DNA of 48,985 nt, from assembly GCA_020630915.1 (NCBI GenBank), contig JAHDIF010000011.1, positions 1 through 48,985 of the forward strand. The letters run 5' to 3'. The notes beneath the pieces are model-generated. The model was not told where the DNA came from and did no database searches. It saw only the letters and a list, made by a program, of their open reading frames with translations. This DNA is from Dokdonia sp. Its GTDB lineage: Bacteria; Bacteroidota; Bacteroidia; Flavobacteriales; Flavobacteriaceae. Position numbers and translations under genes: made by a program. This document shows positions 1-7,987 of the stretch, piece by piece (position 1 is the first letter of the stretch; the number at the start of each line of letters is the position of its first letter).

Positions 1-42
1 ATTTAAAGTTAGTAAATTCGAATTAGTAACTGTCCTATTTAT

Positions 43-136
43 GGGGAAGCCTACATTTATGGGGAAGCCTACATTTATGGGGAAGCCTACAAAAAGGGGA
101 AGCCTACAAAAAGGGGAAGCCTACAGGGAAGCCTAC
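43..136. repeat. Short tandem repeat, six units of GGGGAAGCCTAC
   Basis: Six copies of the core GGGGAAGCCTAC start at 43, 61, 79, 96, 113 and 125/126; the last copy lacks one G. The spacers shrink from ATTTAT (two copies) to AAAAA (two copies) to a single A, so the array degrades in steps from left to right. It lies about 145 bases before the AraC-type gene. I see no ORF or terminator in it, and its function is unknown. It could be a replication-slippage repeat or a cluster of binding sites. Confidence 0.9.
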
Positions 137-279
137 ACTACTTACAACAAGATTTATAATCATTTGATTCTTACCTCGAACCATTTTTGTGTTTAATCAA
201 GTATATTACCCCCATATAGTTGATTGGTTTAAACCCTCTACTACTCATAACCTAGCAGCTATAAAGCATTTGACCATAC
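137..279. other. AT-rich leader before the AraC-type regulator
   Basis: This stretch holds no ORF of note and no clear TTG-N(17-23)-TAnnTTTG promoter. It contains AT-rich runs and ends at the start codon at 280. Together with the tandem repeat at 43-136 it makes up the non-coding left end of the window. Confidence 0.5.
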
Positions 280-1200
280 ATGAAAATATTAAATAAAGAA
301 ATACAAGCTGATTACAAAAATCGAATTAACCTAGTTTTTGAATTTATTGACGAATACTTGGAATTGGATTTGTCATTAAACGTAGTTTCTGAAATTGCTT
401 TTTTCTCACCATTTCATTTCCATAGGGTTTTTAAATTCATTACTGGAGAAACTATAAACGAATATGTAACTAGACGGAGAATTGAAAAATCAGCCTTGGA
501 TTTACTACATAAAAGTATCACTGCAACAGAAATAGCGCACAAATACGGATTTAGTGATAGTTCATCCTATTCAAGAACTTTCAAAAAATATTATGGAGTA
601 AGCCCAACTGAATTTAAAAAACAAAACCCAAATAGACATAGCAAGATTCGTCAACTCAAAAGCAAGAATGGACAAGAGTATCCTGACTATGAAAAATATA
701 TTTGCATCATTAATAATCTAAAAAAATGGATAAAAATGAATGCAAACATTGAGATTAAAGACACACCTGAATTGAATCTTGCAGGAGTAACGCATATTGG
801 AATAAACAGTGTTGAAAATGGCTTTGAAACACTTATAAAATGGGCAAATTCAAAAGACCTATTGAAAGACCCAGAAGCTAAGATTGGTAGACTTTTCTAC
901 GATAGTATTAAAGTTACGGCACCCGACAAAGTTCGGATGAGCATATTTTTAATAACAGATAAACCTTTCGAAGCTGAAGGCGAGATTAATAAATTGACTA
1001 TTAACAAAGGAAAATGCATCGTTGGTCGTTTTGAAATCACACCTAACGAATTCGAAAAATCTTGGACAAGCCTATTTATTTGGATGAACGAAAACGGATA
1101 TAAAAAGAGTCCTGAAAATCCATTTGAAATTTATCACAATGATTACAGGGAACATCCAGAGAATAAATTCATAGTTGATTTGCACATACCAATCGAATAA
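280..1200 (+). CDS. AraC-family transcriptional regulator with GyrI-like effector-binding domain
   Basis: The 306-residue protein has the two helix-turn-helix units of the AraC/XylS family at about residues 15-115; the second contains the typical EIAHKYGFSDSSSYSRTFKK pattern followed by GVSPTEF. Residues about 155-306 look like a GyrI-like small-molecule-binding domain, as in Rob/SoxS-type and multidrug-sensing regulators. It probably binds DNA in the cytoplasm and responds to an amphipathic or drug-like ligand; the ligand is unknown. It stands alone, with about 200 bases before the next gene. Its base composition looks more AT-rich than its neighbours, so recent acquisition is possible. Domain calls are sound; target genes cannot be told. 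Confidence 0.88.
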   Translation: MKILNKEIQADYKNRINLVFEFIDEYLELDLSLNVVSEIAFFSPFHFHRVFKFITGETINEYVTRRRIEKSALDLLHKSITATEIAHKYGFSDSSSYSRTFKKYYGVSPTEFKKQNPNRHSKIRQLKSKNGQEYPDYEKYICIINNLKKWIKMNANIEIKDTPELNLAGVTHIGINSVENGFETLIKWANSKDLLKDPEAKIGRLFYDSIKVTAPDKVRMSIFLITDKPFEAEGEINKLTINKGKCIVGRFEITPNEFEKSWTSLFIWMNENGYKKSPENPFEIYHNDYREHPENKFIVDLHIPIE

Positions 1201-1342
1201 AAAACGCTGTACAACAAAGAACTGAGGTAAAAAACAAGCTTGTTTAAACTAATTTTGATCTATAGTCTTCGTTATAAGTCAAACCATTCATAACAGCAAA
1301 AACCGTTTTACTCATCCAAACGTCCTGTTTACTCACTGTACA

Positions 1343-1373
1343 TTGCTTGTAGACCTAAAGGTGTCTAAGTTTG
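1343..1373 (+). promoter_or_regulatory. Putative Bacteroidetes-type promoter
   Basis: TTG at 1343-1345 is followed after 20 bases by TAAGTTTG at 1366-1373. This fits the flavobacterial consensus TTG-N(17-23)-TAnnTTTG. Transcription would start near 1380, just before the ATG at 1397. This argues against the longer reading frame that opens at 1343. Confidence 0.6.
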
Positions 1374-1396
1374 AATCAAACAAAAACATTTTTATT

Positions 1397-1804
1397 ATGA
1401 AAACACAAACCTCAACAAGTAAATTGAGCTATGTCAAAACAATGGTATCCTTATGTGCCTTAGGGCTATTAGGACTAGTATCCCACCGAGCTACTGCTCA
1501 AACAGAACGTACAGTTGCCGGAAAAGTACTCACAGCAAACGGGCCGCTTCCCTATGCAGCCATTACTCTTAAAGGCACTCAAATAGGCGTTCAAGCAGAT
1601 GAGAACGGTGCTTTTACTTTCCCGAAAGACCTAAAAGAAAATGATGTCCTCATCATAAGCTCTCTGGCATATACAGACCACGAGTTTGTCATCAAGGAGA
1701 ACAGCTACTTTATAGAGCCTTACCTTGAAGGTGAGGAGATTTTAATAATAGGGGCTCTTCGTACTGAGCCTGTAGCGAGATGCACGACTTCTATTAATGA
1801 CTAA
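1397..1804 (+). CDS. Exported CarboxypepD_reg-like domain protein
   Basis: I place the start at ATG 1397 (135 residues). The frame is open back to 1343, but a promoter-like element overlaps that extension, and the protein from 1397 begins with a normal signal peptide (MKTQTSTSK..., hydrophobic core, cleavage near ATAQ). The mature part (about residues 35-115) is a carboxypeptidase-regulatory-like beta domain with the pattern VAGKVLTANGPLPYAAITLKG and DENGAFTFP, the fold found at the N-terminus of SusC/TonB receptors. Here it has no barrel after it. It is likely periplasmic or outer-membrane associated. The transglutaminase-like gene follows after 9 bases, so the two are probably co-transcribed. 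Confidence 0.75.
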   Translation: MKTQTSTSKLSYVKTMVSLCALGLLGLVSHRATAQTERTVAGKVLTANGPLPYAAITLKGTQIGVQADENGAFTFPKDLKENDVLIISSLAYTDHEFVIKENSYFIEPYLEGEEILIIGALRTEPVARCTTSIND

Positions 1805-1813
1805 GCCTGTCGC

Positions 1814-2494
1814 ATGAAAATCTCTCTATTTTTAGGAATCTTCTTCTTTATATTGTACCCCGTTACCGGGCAACAGCAGGACTTTACACATATAGACTTT
1901 ACTCGTGCAGAGACAAATGCGCGCCAGTATTTAGGAGAAGATCTTTCTAACCTACCAGTACTCACATATAAGCTTACCGCCCATCTAACTACAGATGTAG
2001 AGCGTTTTAGAGCCATTTACTATTGGGTAACCCATACTATTGAGGGTAATAATCACTTACTTTCTACAAATGACCGTCAAGTGAAAAAACTGCGCAATTC
2101 TCCACAAGAACTTAAACAATGGCAACATACCTTTACCGCAAAAGTATTTGTCACCTTGCAAAAAGATAAATCCACCGTGTGTACGGGCTATGCTTACTTG
2201 ATCCAAAAAATGACACAGTATGCTGGTATAGAGTGTGAGATCGTAAACGGTTTTGGCCTTGCAAATGCCAAACAATTTAAAGAAGGTGATCCTCCTAACC
2301 ATTCTTGGAATGCTGTAAAACTTAACGGTAAGTGGTATTTGTGTGATGCTACTTGGGCCGCGGGCTACACTATAGTTACCGAGGATAAATTCGAGTTTGA
2401 TTATGACAACAAATACTTCTTAATGGAACCTTCACAATTTTCTAAAGACCATAAGCCACAAGATAGGCGGTGGTTACTTACTCCAAATAAATAG
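1814..2494 (+). CDS. Exported transglutaminase-like domain protein
   Basis: This 226-residue protein has a signal peptide (residues 1-20, cleavage near VTGQ) and a transglutaminase-core domain. The likely catalytic triad is Cys123 (in TVCTGYAYL), His163 (in PNHSWNAV) and Asp178 (in LCDATW), which matches the usual spacing of bacterial transglutaminase-like cysteine proteins. Such proteins may act as peptidases, crosslinkers or amidases on periplasmic proteins or peptidoglycan; the substrate is not predictable here. It follows the CarboxypepD_reg-like gene by 9 bases, suggesting one transcript and a common cell-envelope role. Confidence 0.85.
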   Translation: MKISLFLGIFFFILYPVTGQQQDFTHIDFTRAETNARQYLGEDLSNLPVLTYKLTAHLTTDVERFRAIYYWVTHTIEGNNHLLSTNDRQVKKLRNSPQELKQWQHTFTAKVFVTLQKDKSTVCTGYAYLIQKMTQYAGIECEIVNGFGLANAKQFKEGDPPNHSWNAVKLNGKWYLCDATWAAGYTIVTEDKFEFDYDNKYFLMEPSQFSKDHKPQDRRWLLTPNK

Positions 2495-2565
2495 TACGAC
2501 TCTACGGTTTATTAAATACACACTCTCTTTTTAATCTCTAAGAAAGGATGTACTTTTAAGGAACT

Positions 2566-3027
2566 ATGTTTTGTAAAGAATTTTTGATTATTAAAAAACT
2601 CTCTTTTGCATGGCTATGTTGTTTTGCCTGTAGCGCCTGTGCTCAAGACCTATCGGAACATCAATGGAAATCACGAATACTTATTGTACAAACATCAGAT
2701 GCCTCTTCTCCAGAATACCAAGCACAGCTCGCAGCTTTAGACGGTCAAGCAACGGCTCTATGCGAAAGAAAAATAATACTCTATAAAGTAATAGGAAACA
2801 CCTATCAGAAAATTTCATTTCAAAATACGATTCCCTCAACAAGTGGAACACTTAAAGGAACCTTACAAATGCTTGTCAAAAAAAATGAAGCGCCATTTTC
2901 TGTCACTCTTTTAGGTTTAGATGGCGGGAAAAAACGACAGCAAAAAACAACTATAACAGCTCCAGATTTATATAGCATAATAGATGGCATGCCTATGCGC
3001 CGTTACGAAATCAAAAACAAAGGATAA
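2566..3027 (+). CDS. Exported DUF4174 protein
   Basis: The 153-residue product has a hydrophobic N-terminal segment ending in FACSACAQ, so it is exported; the Cys there could be a lipobox. The mature part shows the DUF4174 pattern: a thioredoxin-like strand (SRILIVQTSD), a GLDGGKK strand-turn, and the closing motif DLYSIIDGMPMRRYEI, which is diagnostic for the family. The family has no assigned function, and no CxxC motif is present. It starts a tight operon with the DUF2306 protein (gap 3) and the GH2 glycosidase (gap 2). Confidence 0.8.
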   Translation: MFCKEFLIIKKLSFAWLCCFACSACAQDLSEHQWKSRILIVQTSDASSPEYQAQLAALDGQATALCERKIILYKVIGNTYQKISFQNTIPSTSGTLKGTLQMLVKKNEAPFSVTLLGLDGGKKRQQKTTITAPDLYSIIDGMPMRRYEIKNKG

Positions 3028-3030
3028 CCT

Positions 3031-3414
3031 ATGCATTATGAAACCCTGATGTATCTGCATCTCGCTACAGTCGTTCCTTGTTTTTTTATAGGAACCGTGT
3101 TACTCTTGATAAAAAAAGGCACTTCCATCCATAAAAATTTTGGAAGGATTTATATGGTTTTGATGCTTTTTACTGCCTTTGTCACTTTATTTATGCCTGC
3201 GGCAGTAGGTCCACAATTTTTAGGGCATTTTGGATGGATACACCTCTTTAGTTTTTTAACGATGTATACAGTTCCTACTGCCTATACGGCTATCAAAAAA
3301 GGCAATGTAAGAGCTCATAAACGCAAGATGATACTACTTTATTTTGGAGCTATTATTATAGCAGGAGGTTTTACATTTGTACCTGGACGATTTATGCACG
3401 AGTTATTTTTTTAA
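3031..3414 (+). CDS. DUF2306-type integral membrane protein
   Basis: This small protein of 127 residues has four predicted membrane segments (about 10-27, 40-58, 70-88 and 100-118). The pattern of short loops with HKNFGRIYM and AHKRKMILLYFGA is typical of DUF2306/YozB-like membrane proteins. Function is unknown. It sits between DUF4174 and the GH2 enzyme with gaps of 3 and 2 bases, so it is surely co-transcribed with them. Confidence 0.75.
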   Translation: MHYETLMYLHLATVVPCFFIGTVLLLIKKGTSIHKNFGRIYMVLMLFTAFVTLFMPAAVGPQFLGHFGWIHLFSFLTMYTVPTAYTAIKKGNVRAHKRKMILLYFGAIIIAGGFTFVPGRFMHELFF

Positions 3415-3416
3415 AT

Positions 3417-5243
3417 ATGAAAAAAGCACACCTCTTTTATACAGTATTTCTGCTAGTAACTACCTCGCTATTTGCTCAAGAACCTTTACTCGTTAACACT
3501 TATAACCGTAATACCACTTCCTTATCAGGTGCTTGGAACAATATTATAGATCCTTATGAAAATGGTTTTTACAACTATAGATATGAACCGTTTGAGAACC
3601 AAGAAAACCCTGGAAACGGTGCTTTCTTTATGAATGCAAAAGCTCAAAACCCTCAAGACCTAGTTGAATATGATTTTGATAAAATGGATACCCTACAGGT
3701 TCCAGGTGATTGGAATACGCAAAAAAAAGAACTCCTATACTACGAAGGAACGCTATGGTATAAAAAATCCTTTGATTATAAAAAATCAGAGAACGACAAT
3801 CGTGTTTTCATATACTTTGGCGCTTCAAATTATGAAACGGACGTATACCTCAATGGCAAAAAATTAGGAAAACATATAGGTGGTTTTACCCCTTTTAACT
3901 TCGAAGTAACTCACTTACTTAGAGAAAAAGGCAACTTCTTAGTAGTTAAAGTGGATAACAAAAGAAAAAAAGAAGGAGTCCCTACTTTAAATACAGACTG
4001 GTGGAACTACGGCGGCATTACAAGAGACGTAAAAATTGTTGAAACCCCTAAAGTTTTTATTCAAGACTACTTCATACAACTTGATCCCAAAGACAACAAG
4101 AAAATTATTTGCAAAATCAAATTAAATGGAGATCAGAAATCTTCAAAAAAGATAAGAGTGACTATTCCAGAACTCCATATTAACAGTGAGTTTATCGCGA
4201 ATGAAGAAGGTTGTATAGACCAAGAAATAAGCGCTCAAAACATACAGTTTTGGTCTCCTGCAATTCCATTCTTATATGATGTGCAAATTAGCGTAGATAA
4301 TGAAACCCTCACAGATCAGATTGGATTTAGAACCATCAGAACTAAGGGATCAGACATCCTGCTTAACAATACTTCCCTATTTTTAAAAGGAATCTCCATT
4401 CACGAAGAAAGTCCTATGCGTGGTGGTCGTGGGCACTCTAAAGAAGATGCATTACAGTTACTTACTTGGGCTCAAGAATTAGGGTGTAATTATGTGCGAC
4501 TCGCACACTACCCACACAATGAACATATGGTGAGACTGGCAGATAAAATGGGCATACTCGTTTGGGAAGAAAATCCCGTGTACTGGACCATAGATTGGGG
4601 AAATCAAGATACCTATGCAAATGCCCAAAATCAACTATCAGAAGTAATAACAAGAGATAAAAACAGAGCTAGTGTAATTATTTGGTCTATGGCAAACGAG
4701 ACACCTACGAGCACTGCAAGAAATACTTTTTTAAACAAGCTAGCCACTTTTACCCGAGAAAAAGACCCTACCAGACTCATTAGCGCGGCCTTAGAACAAA
4801 GCAACTATAATGGCAACCCATTAATCAGGACCATTTCAGACCCTTTTGCGTCCCAAGTTGATATTCTTAGTTTTAATCAATACATAGGTTGGTATGACGG
4901 CCCTGTAGAGAAATGCCAAACCATACAATGGCAAATAGATGTAGATAAACCTGTCCTGATTTCGGAGTTTGGAGCAGGTGCAAAATATGGCCATACCGGA
5001 AATCGCGACCAGCGGTGGACAGAAGACTATCAAGAATACCTCTATCAAGAAACCCTTAAAATGATTGACCCGATAGAGCAACTTGCAGGTTTTTCACCTT
5101 GGATTCTTATCGATTTTAAATCTCCTAGACGAGTATTACCCGAAATACAAGACGGATGGAATCGCAAAGGTTTACTCTCTGAAAAAGGAGAGAAGAAAAA
5201 GGCCTACTATGTACTACAAGAGTATTACTTACATAAGAAATAA
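3417..5243 (+). CDS. Secreted glycoside hydrolase family 2 enzyme (beta-glucuronidase/beta-galactosidase type)
   Basis: The 608-residue protein carries a signal peptide (cleavage near LFAQ, residue 20). It shows the three-domain GH2 layout: jelly-roll sugar-binding domain (about 90-210, with PGDWN and GTLWYKKSF), an immunoglobulin-like domain (about 215-310), and a TIM barrel (about 315-600). The acid/base glutamate is Glu428 in WSMANETP, and the nucleophile is Glu517 in LISEFGAG. It would hydrolyse a beta-linked sugar in the periplasm or outside the cell. Overall form resembles beta-glucuronidase-type GH2 enzymes more than LacZ, but the substrate is not certain. No SusC/SusD pair or other glycosidase lies nearby, so this is not a classical polysaccharide utilisation locus. 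Confidence 0.9.
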   Translation: MKKAHLFYTVFLLVTTSLFAQEPLLVNTYNRNTTSLSGAWNNIIDPYENGFYNYRYEPFENQENPGNGAFFMNAKAQNPQDLVEYDFDKMDTLQVPGDWNTQKKELLYYEGTLWYKKSFDYKKSENDNRVFIYFGASNYETDVYLNGKKLGKHIGGFTPFNFEVTHLLREKGNFLVVKVDNKRKKEGVPTLNTDWWNYGGITRDVKIVETPKVFIQDYFIQLDPKDNKKIICKIKLNGDQKSSKKIRVTIPELHINSEFIANEEGCIDQEISAQNIQFWSPAIPFLYDVQISVDNETLTDQIGFRTIRTKGSDILLNNTSLFLKGISIHEESPMRGGRGHSKEDALQLLTWAQELGCNYVRLAHYPHNEHMVRLADKMGILVWEENPVYWTIDWGNQDTYANAQNQLSEVITRDKNRASVIIWSMANETPTSTARNTFLNKLATFTREKDPTRLISAALEQSNYNGNPLIRTISDPFASQVDILSFNQYIGWYDGPVEKCQTIQWQIDVDKPVLISEFGAGAKYGHTGNRDQRWTEDYQEYLYQETLKMIDPIEQLAGFSPWILIDFKSPRRVLPEIQDGWNRKGLLSEKGEKKKAYYVLQEYYLHKK

Positions 5244-5352
5244 GATGTTGCTTTAGTAAAAACATTATCCTCCTTAACAACATATTTAATACAATTCTTG
5301 AAATGATCCATAGAAATGTGCGACAGAGATTTCACAACGAAACAATTACAAA

Positions 5353-5739
5353 ATGGAATCATCTCACCAAAAAGACATCATCATATTTGATGGAGAATGT
5401 AATCTATGCAATGGCGTAGTAGGCTGGCTTCTTAAATTCGCTCCTCCAAGTATGTTTGAATTTGTTGCCTTTCAGTCCCCTAAAGGTCAGAATCTACTTC
5501 GCCTTCACAATAGAGATACAAAAAGTCTAGACACTGTTATTTTAATTGATGCGCAAGGACTACATACCCACTCAGATGGCTTTTTACGAATAGTTTCTAA
5601 CATTCCAAAATGGCAACGAGTAGCCGCATTACTGGCTTTTATCCCTAGAATCTTAAGAGATTTTGTGTACAGAACGGCCTCTAAGTATCGTGTACAATGG
5701 TTTGGCACGGCATCAAGCTGTACCATACATCTAGGATAA
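5353..5739 (+). CDS. DCC-family thiol-disulfide oxidoreductase-like protein (DUF393/YuxK)
   Basis: The 128-residue protein opens with the hallmark IIFDGECNLCNGVV, where the CxxC motif (ECNLC) lies in the DxxCxxC context that gives the DCC family its name. The rest (about residues 30-120) matches the thioredoxin-like fold with RDTKSLDTVILID and a C-terminal FVYRTASKYR. It has no signal peptide, so it is cytoplasmic. A redox role is inferred from the family; no substrate is known. A bidirectional terminator follows. Confidence 0.88.
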   Translation: MESSHQKDIIIFDGECNLCNGVVGWLLKFAPPSMFEFVAFQSPKGQNLLRLHNRDTKSLDTVILIDAQGLHTHSDGFLRIVSNIPKWQRVAALLAFIPRILRDFVYRTASKYRVQWFGTASSCTIHLG

Positions 5740-5808
5740 TCTCATTAAAAAACCCAATAACCTTAAAGGCCATTGGGTAAGGGTTTACAAGAAACCCAAT
5801 CAAACAAT

Positions 5809-5834
5809 AAAAGCACCGCTGCCACGGTGCTTTT
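5809..5834. terminator. Bidirectional hairpin terminator
   Basis: AAAAGCACCG (5809-5818) and CGGTGCTTTT (5825-5834) form a perfect 10-bp stem with a 6-base loop. T-runs lie on both strands. It separates the convergent DCC gene and YiaA-like gene. Just before it, 5752-5800 holds ACCCAAT/ATTGGGT repeats that can form alternative stems. Confidence 0.85.
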
Positions 5835-5840
5835 GTTGTC

Positions 5841-6299
5841 TTATTTCTCTAATGTTTCTGACCACTTTATGTCTCTCGTATTCTTTTGTACGGCCACTGC
5901 AGCAAACAAACTTAGTGTGAATGACATTCCATAATATCCTTTCTCACTTAAGTCTAAGTCTGCATTCCAAAGGCCTATTACTAATAATAAGATCGAAACA
6001 ATGGTGACAAACCAACTTATCCCATAATAGATTTCTGTTACCGGAATGCCCTCTAATTTATCACGTACACTTTTTTGTACTGACACTACAGAGAATAACC
6101 CAAAGAGCAATACGGTAAAGTAATATCCCTTTTCATTGAGATACATATTTGCATTCCATAGTCCTACACAAAAAGAAACCATACCTATAAATAAGGCACT
6201 CCAAGAAGCACTTATAAAAGCACCTGTAGGCTTATTGGTAAATGGTTGTTTTTCTTTTTTCTTAATCTCAGTCGTTCCTGTTTTTTCTAAATTTTCCAT
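5841..6299 (-). CDS. yiaA: YiaA/YiaB-family inner membrane protein
   Basis: I take the start at ATG 6299 (152 residues, MENLEKTG...); the frame stays open to 6473, but that extension is AT-rich, low in sense and would overlap the divergent gene's start. The protein has two copies of the YiaAB two-helix unit: the first at about 35-90 with [17 protein letters not shown] and LNEKGYY, the second at about 95-150 with [13 protein letters not shown] and LSEKGYY. That gives four membrane helices with the repeated GLWNA...EKGYY signature. Function of the family is unknown. It is transcribed away from the helical-repeat gene at 6451. Confidence 0.82.
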   Translation of the reverse strand: MENLEKTGTTEIKKKEKQPFTNKPTGAFISASWSALFIGMVSFCVGLWNANMYLNEKGYYFTVLLFGLFSVVSVQKSVRDKLEGIPVTEIYYGISWFVTIVSILLLVIGLWNADLDLSEKGYYGMSFTLSLFAAVAVQKNTRDIKWSETLEK

Positions 6300-6450
6300 A
6301 ATTAGTATTGTTTGATTATGGCCCAAAGATGCGGTGACTCCCGTAGTTAAAAAATCAAAAAAATCAATAATACTTACGCCTAAATTATTAAATAGTTCTA
6401 TTTTTATATTATAATAACTAATTTTATATAAATAAAACTTACGATATAAA

Positions 6451-7926
6451 ATGAGTATTTTATCGCTAATCACTCACCTAACCCCTGAAGAAAACACCGC
6501 TTTTAAGGCATACTTACGCTCTAAAAACAAAAGATCAGACACAAAAAATTTAGAGCTTTATACGCTCCTTAGAAAGAACACACCCCTTAAAAATATAGAC
6601 ATTGCATTATATGGAAAACCTAATCGCAATGCCTATCACGCATTATCAAAAAGGCTTCAAGACGCCTTGATAGATTTTATCGCCACACGCAATTTCCAGA
6701 CAGAAACTTCTGATGATATGCACGTCTTTAAATGGATACTCACCTCTCGCATTCTGTACGAACAAAACCAACCCAAAGTCGCTCAAAAAGTGCTGAAGAA
6801 AGCTACCCAGAAAGCACTAGAGCTCAACCTATATACCGCCCTTACAGAAAGCTATCACACACAATGGCAGTACAGCCATCTTCATCCAGACGTAGACTTA
6901 GATATACTTACAAAAGCCACAGAAGAAAACCAGCGTCGCTTTATACAACAAGAACAACTCAATATGGCCTACGCTCACATTAAAAGAGCGTTGGTCTTTA
7001 ACGAAGCGCTTCTCAAAAAAGGGATACAGCCTACCGTAGAAGAAATACTCAACAGCTTTAACATCACAATCAATGAGACCTTTAGCTTTAAGTCCTTCTT
7101 TCAACTCTTAGAAATTATCAATAAAGCGGCACATCTGGATCATAACTTTATCCAAGCACTTCCGTTCATCAAGCATACGTATAGACTCATAAAGAATAAA
7201 AAAATTATCCTAGAGAAAGAGCGTTTTTACCACATACAGGTTCTCTATTTTATGGCAAATGCTCATTTTAGAGTGCGTAATTTTGATCAAGCGAGTCATT
7301 ACCTCTCCTTAATGAAAGAAGAAATGAGCCTTAACAACGAGAAGTGGGAATCCCGCTTTCGCGAAAGCTACCTCCTCATCAATTCTTTTATTGCAAACTA
7401 TTCTGGATACGCCCAGAATGCAATCTCAGAAATAGAATCTCATATCTCTAGCTTAAAGAAACAACAGCCCGATCCAGATCTCGTTATGGCACTGGTTGTT
7501 TTTTACACGCAGCAAGAATTATATAAAAAGGCGCTTACCACCCTTAATTTACTCAAACATACAGACGCTTGGTATGAGGAAAGACTAGGTAAGGATTGGG
7601 TGATAAAGAAAGACCTGACAGCCCTAATCATTTACTACGAGCTAGAATATATAGACCTTGTAAACTCCCAGTTACGACGTTTTAAAAGGAGCTACAAATC
7701 CATTATCAATACAGAAGTACGACTCAAGCGCTTTATAGGCATTTTTACAAAAATCTTTAACAACCCTAGTGTGGTGGGAGAAGACCGCTTTCGCGAAAGC
7801 GTAAAAACCCAATTCACCACCAACTCACTAGCCCAAGAAGATATCTTCATGTTAAGCATTTTTGCGTGGATAAAAGCCAAACTCAATGGTTCAAAAATTT
7901 ATGAAACCACCCTTGCCTTGTTGTGA
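6451..7926 (+). CDS. Large alpha-helical (TPR-like) protein of unknown function
   Basis: I do not recognise this 491-residue protein beyond its helical-repeat nature. It is soluble and basic, lacks a signal peptide and has helix pairs of TPR-like spacing from about residue 90 to 400 (for example [25 protein letters not shown] near 260-290). The N-terminal 75 residues ([19 protein letters not shown]) look like a small separate domain. Such proteins are often scaffolds. Two copies of the GCTTTCGCGAAAGC palindrome lie inside the gene, both read as RFRES. The intergenic region to yiaA (6300-6450) is strongly AT-rich and probably holds both promoters. Confidence 0.75.
   Translation: MSILSLITHLTPEENTAFKAYLRSKNKRSDTKNLELYTLLRKNTPLKNIDIALYGKPNRNAYHALSKRLQDALIDFIATRNFQTETSDDMHVFKWILTSRILYEQNQPKVAQKVLKKATQKALELNLYTALTESYHTQWQYSHLHPDVDLDILTKATEENQRRFIQQEQLNMAYAHIKRALVFNEALLKKGIQPTVEEILNSFNITINETFSFKSFFQLLEIINKAAHLDHNFIQALPFIKHTYRLIKNKKIILEKERFYHIQVLYFMANAHFRVRNFDQASHYLSLMKEEMSLNNEKWESRFRESYLLINSFIANYSGYAQNAISEIESHISSLKKQQPDPDLVMALVVFYTQQELYKKALTTLNLLKHTDAWYEERLGKDWVIKKDLTALIIYYELEYIDLVNSQLRRFKRSYKSIINTEVRLKRFIGIFTKIFNNPSVVGEDRFRESVKTQFTTNSLAQEDIFMLSIFAWIKAKLNGSKIYETTLALL
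7355..7368. repeat. Iterated palindrome GCTTTCGCGAAAGC, copy 1
   Basis: Perfect 14-bp palindrome inside the helical-repeat gene, read as RFRES. Confidence 0.9.
7787..7800. repeat. Iterated palindrome GCTTTCGCGAAAGC, copy 2
   Basis: Perfect copy, 432 bases after copy 1 in the same gene and the same reading frame; again read as RFRES. Confidence 0.9.
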
Positions 7927-7987
7927 TTTTCTTAACACCTAAAAAGCAATATGGTCTGTACCTTGAGGGCACTAAAAATCAAACCAA

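Noticed and set aside
43-136. CRISPR array at the left end
   Set aside because: Units are only 12 bases with spacers of 1-6 bases; no spacers of 30 bases or cas genes are present.
4462-4653. Minus-strand ORFs within the GH2 gene and similar short ORFs elsewhere
   Set aside because: They lie antisense to well-supported genes and show no signature of their own.
6300-6473. N-terminal extension of the YiaA-like protein
   Set aside because: The 58 added residues are AT-rich, overlap the divergent gene's start and have no counterpart in the family.
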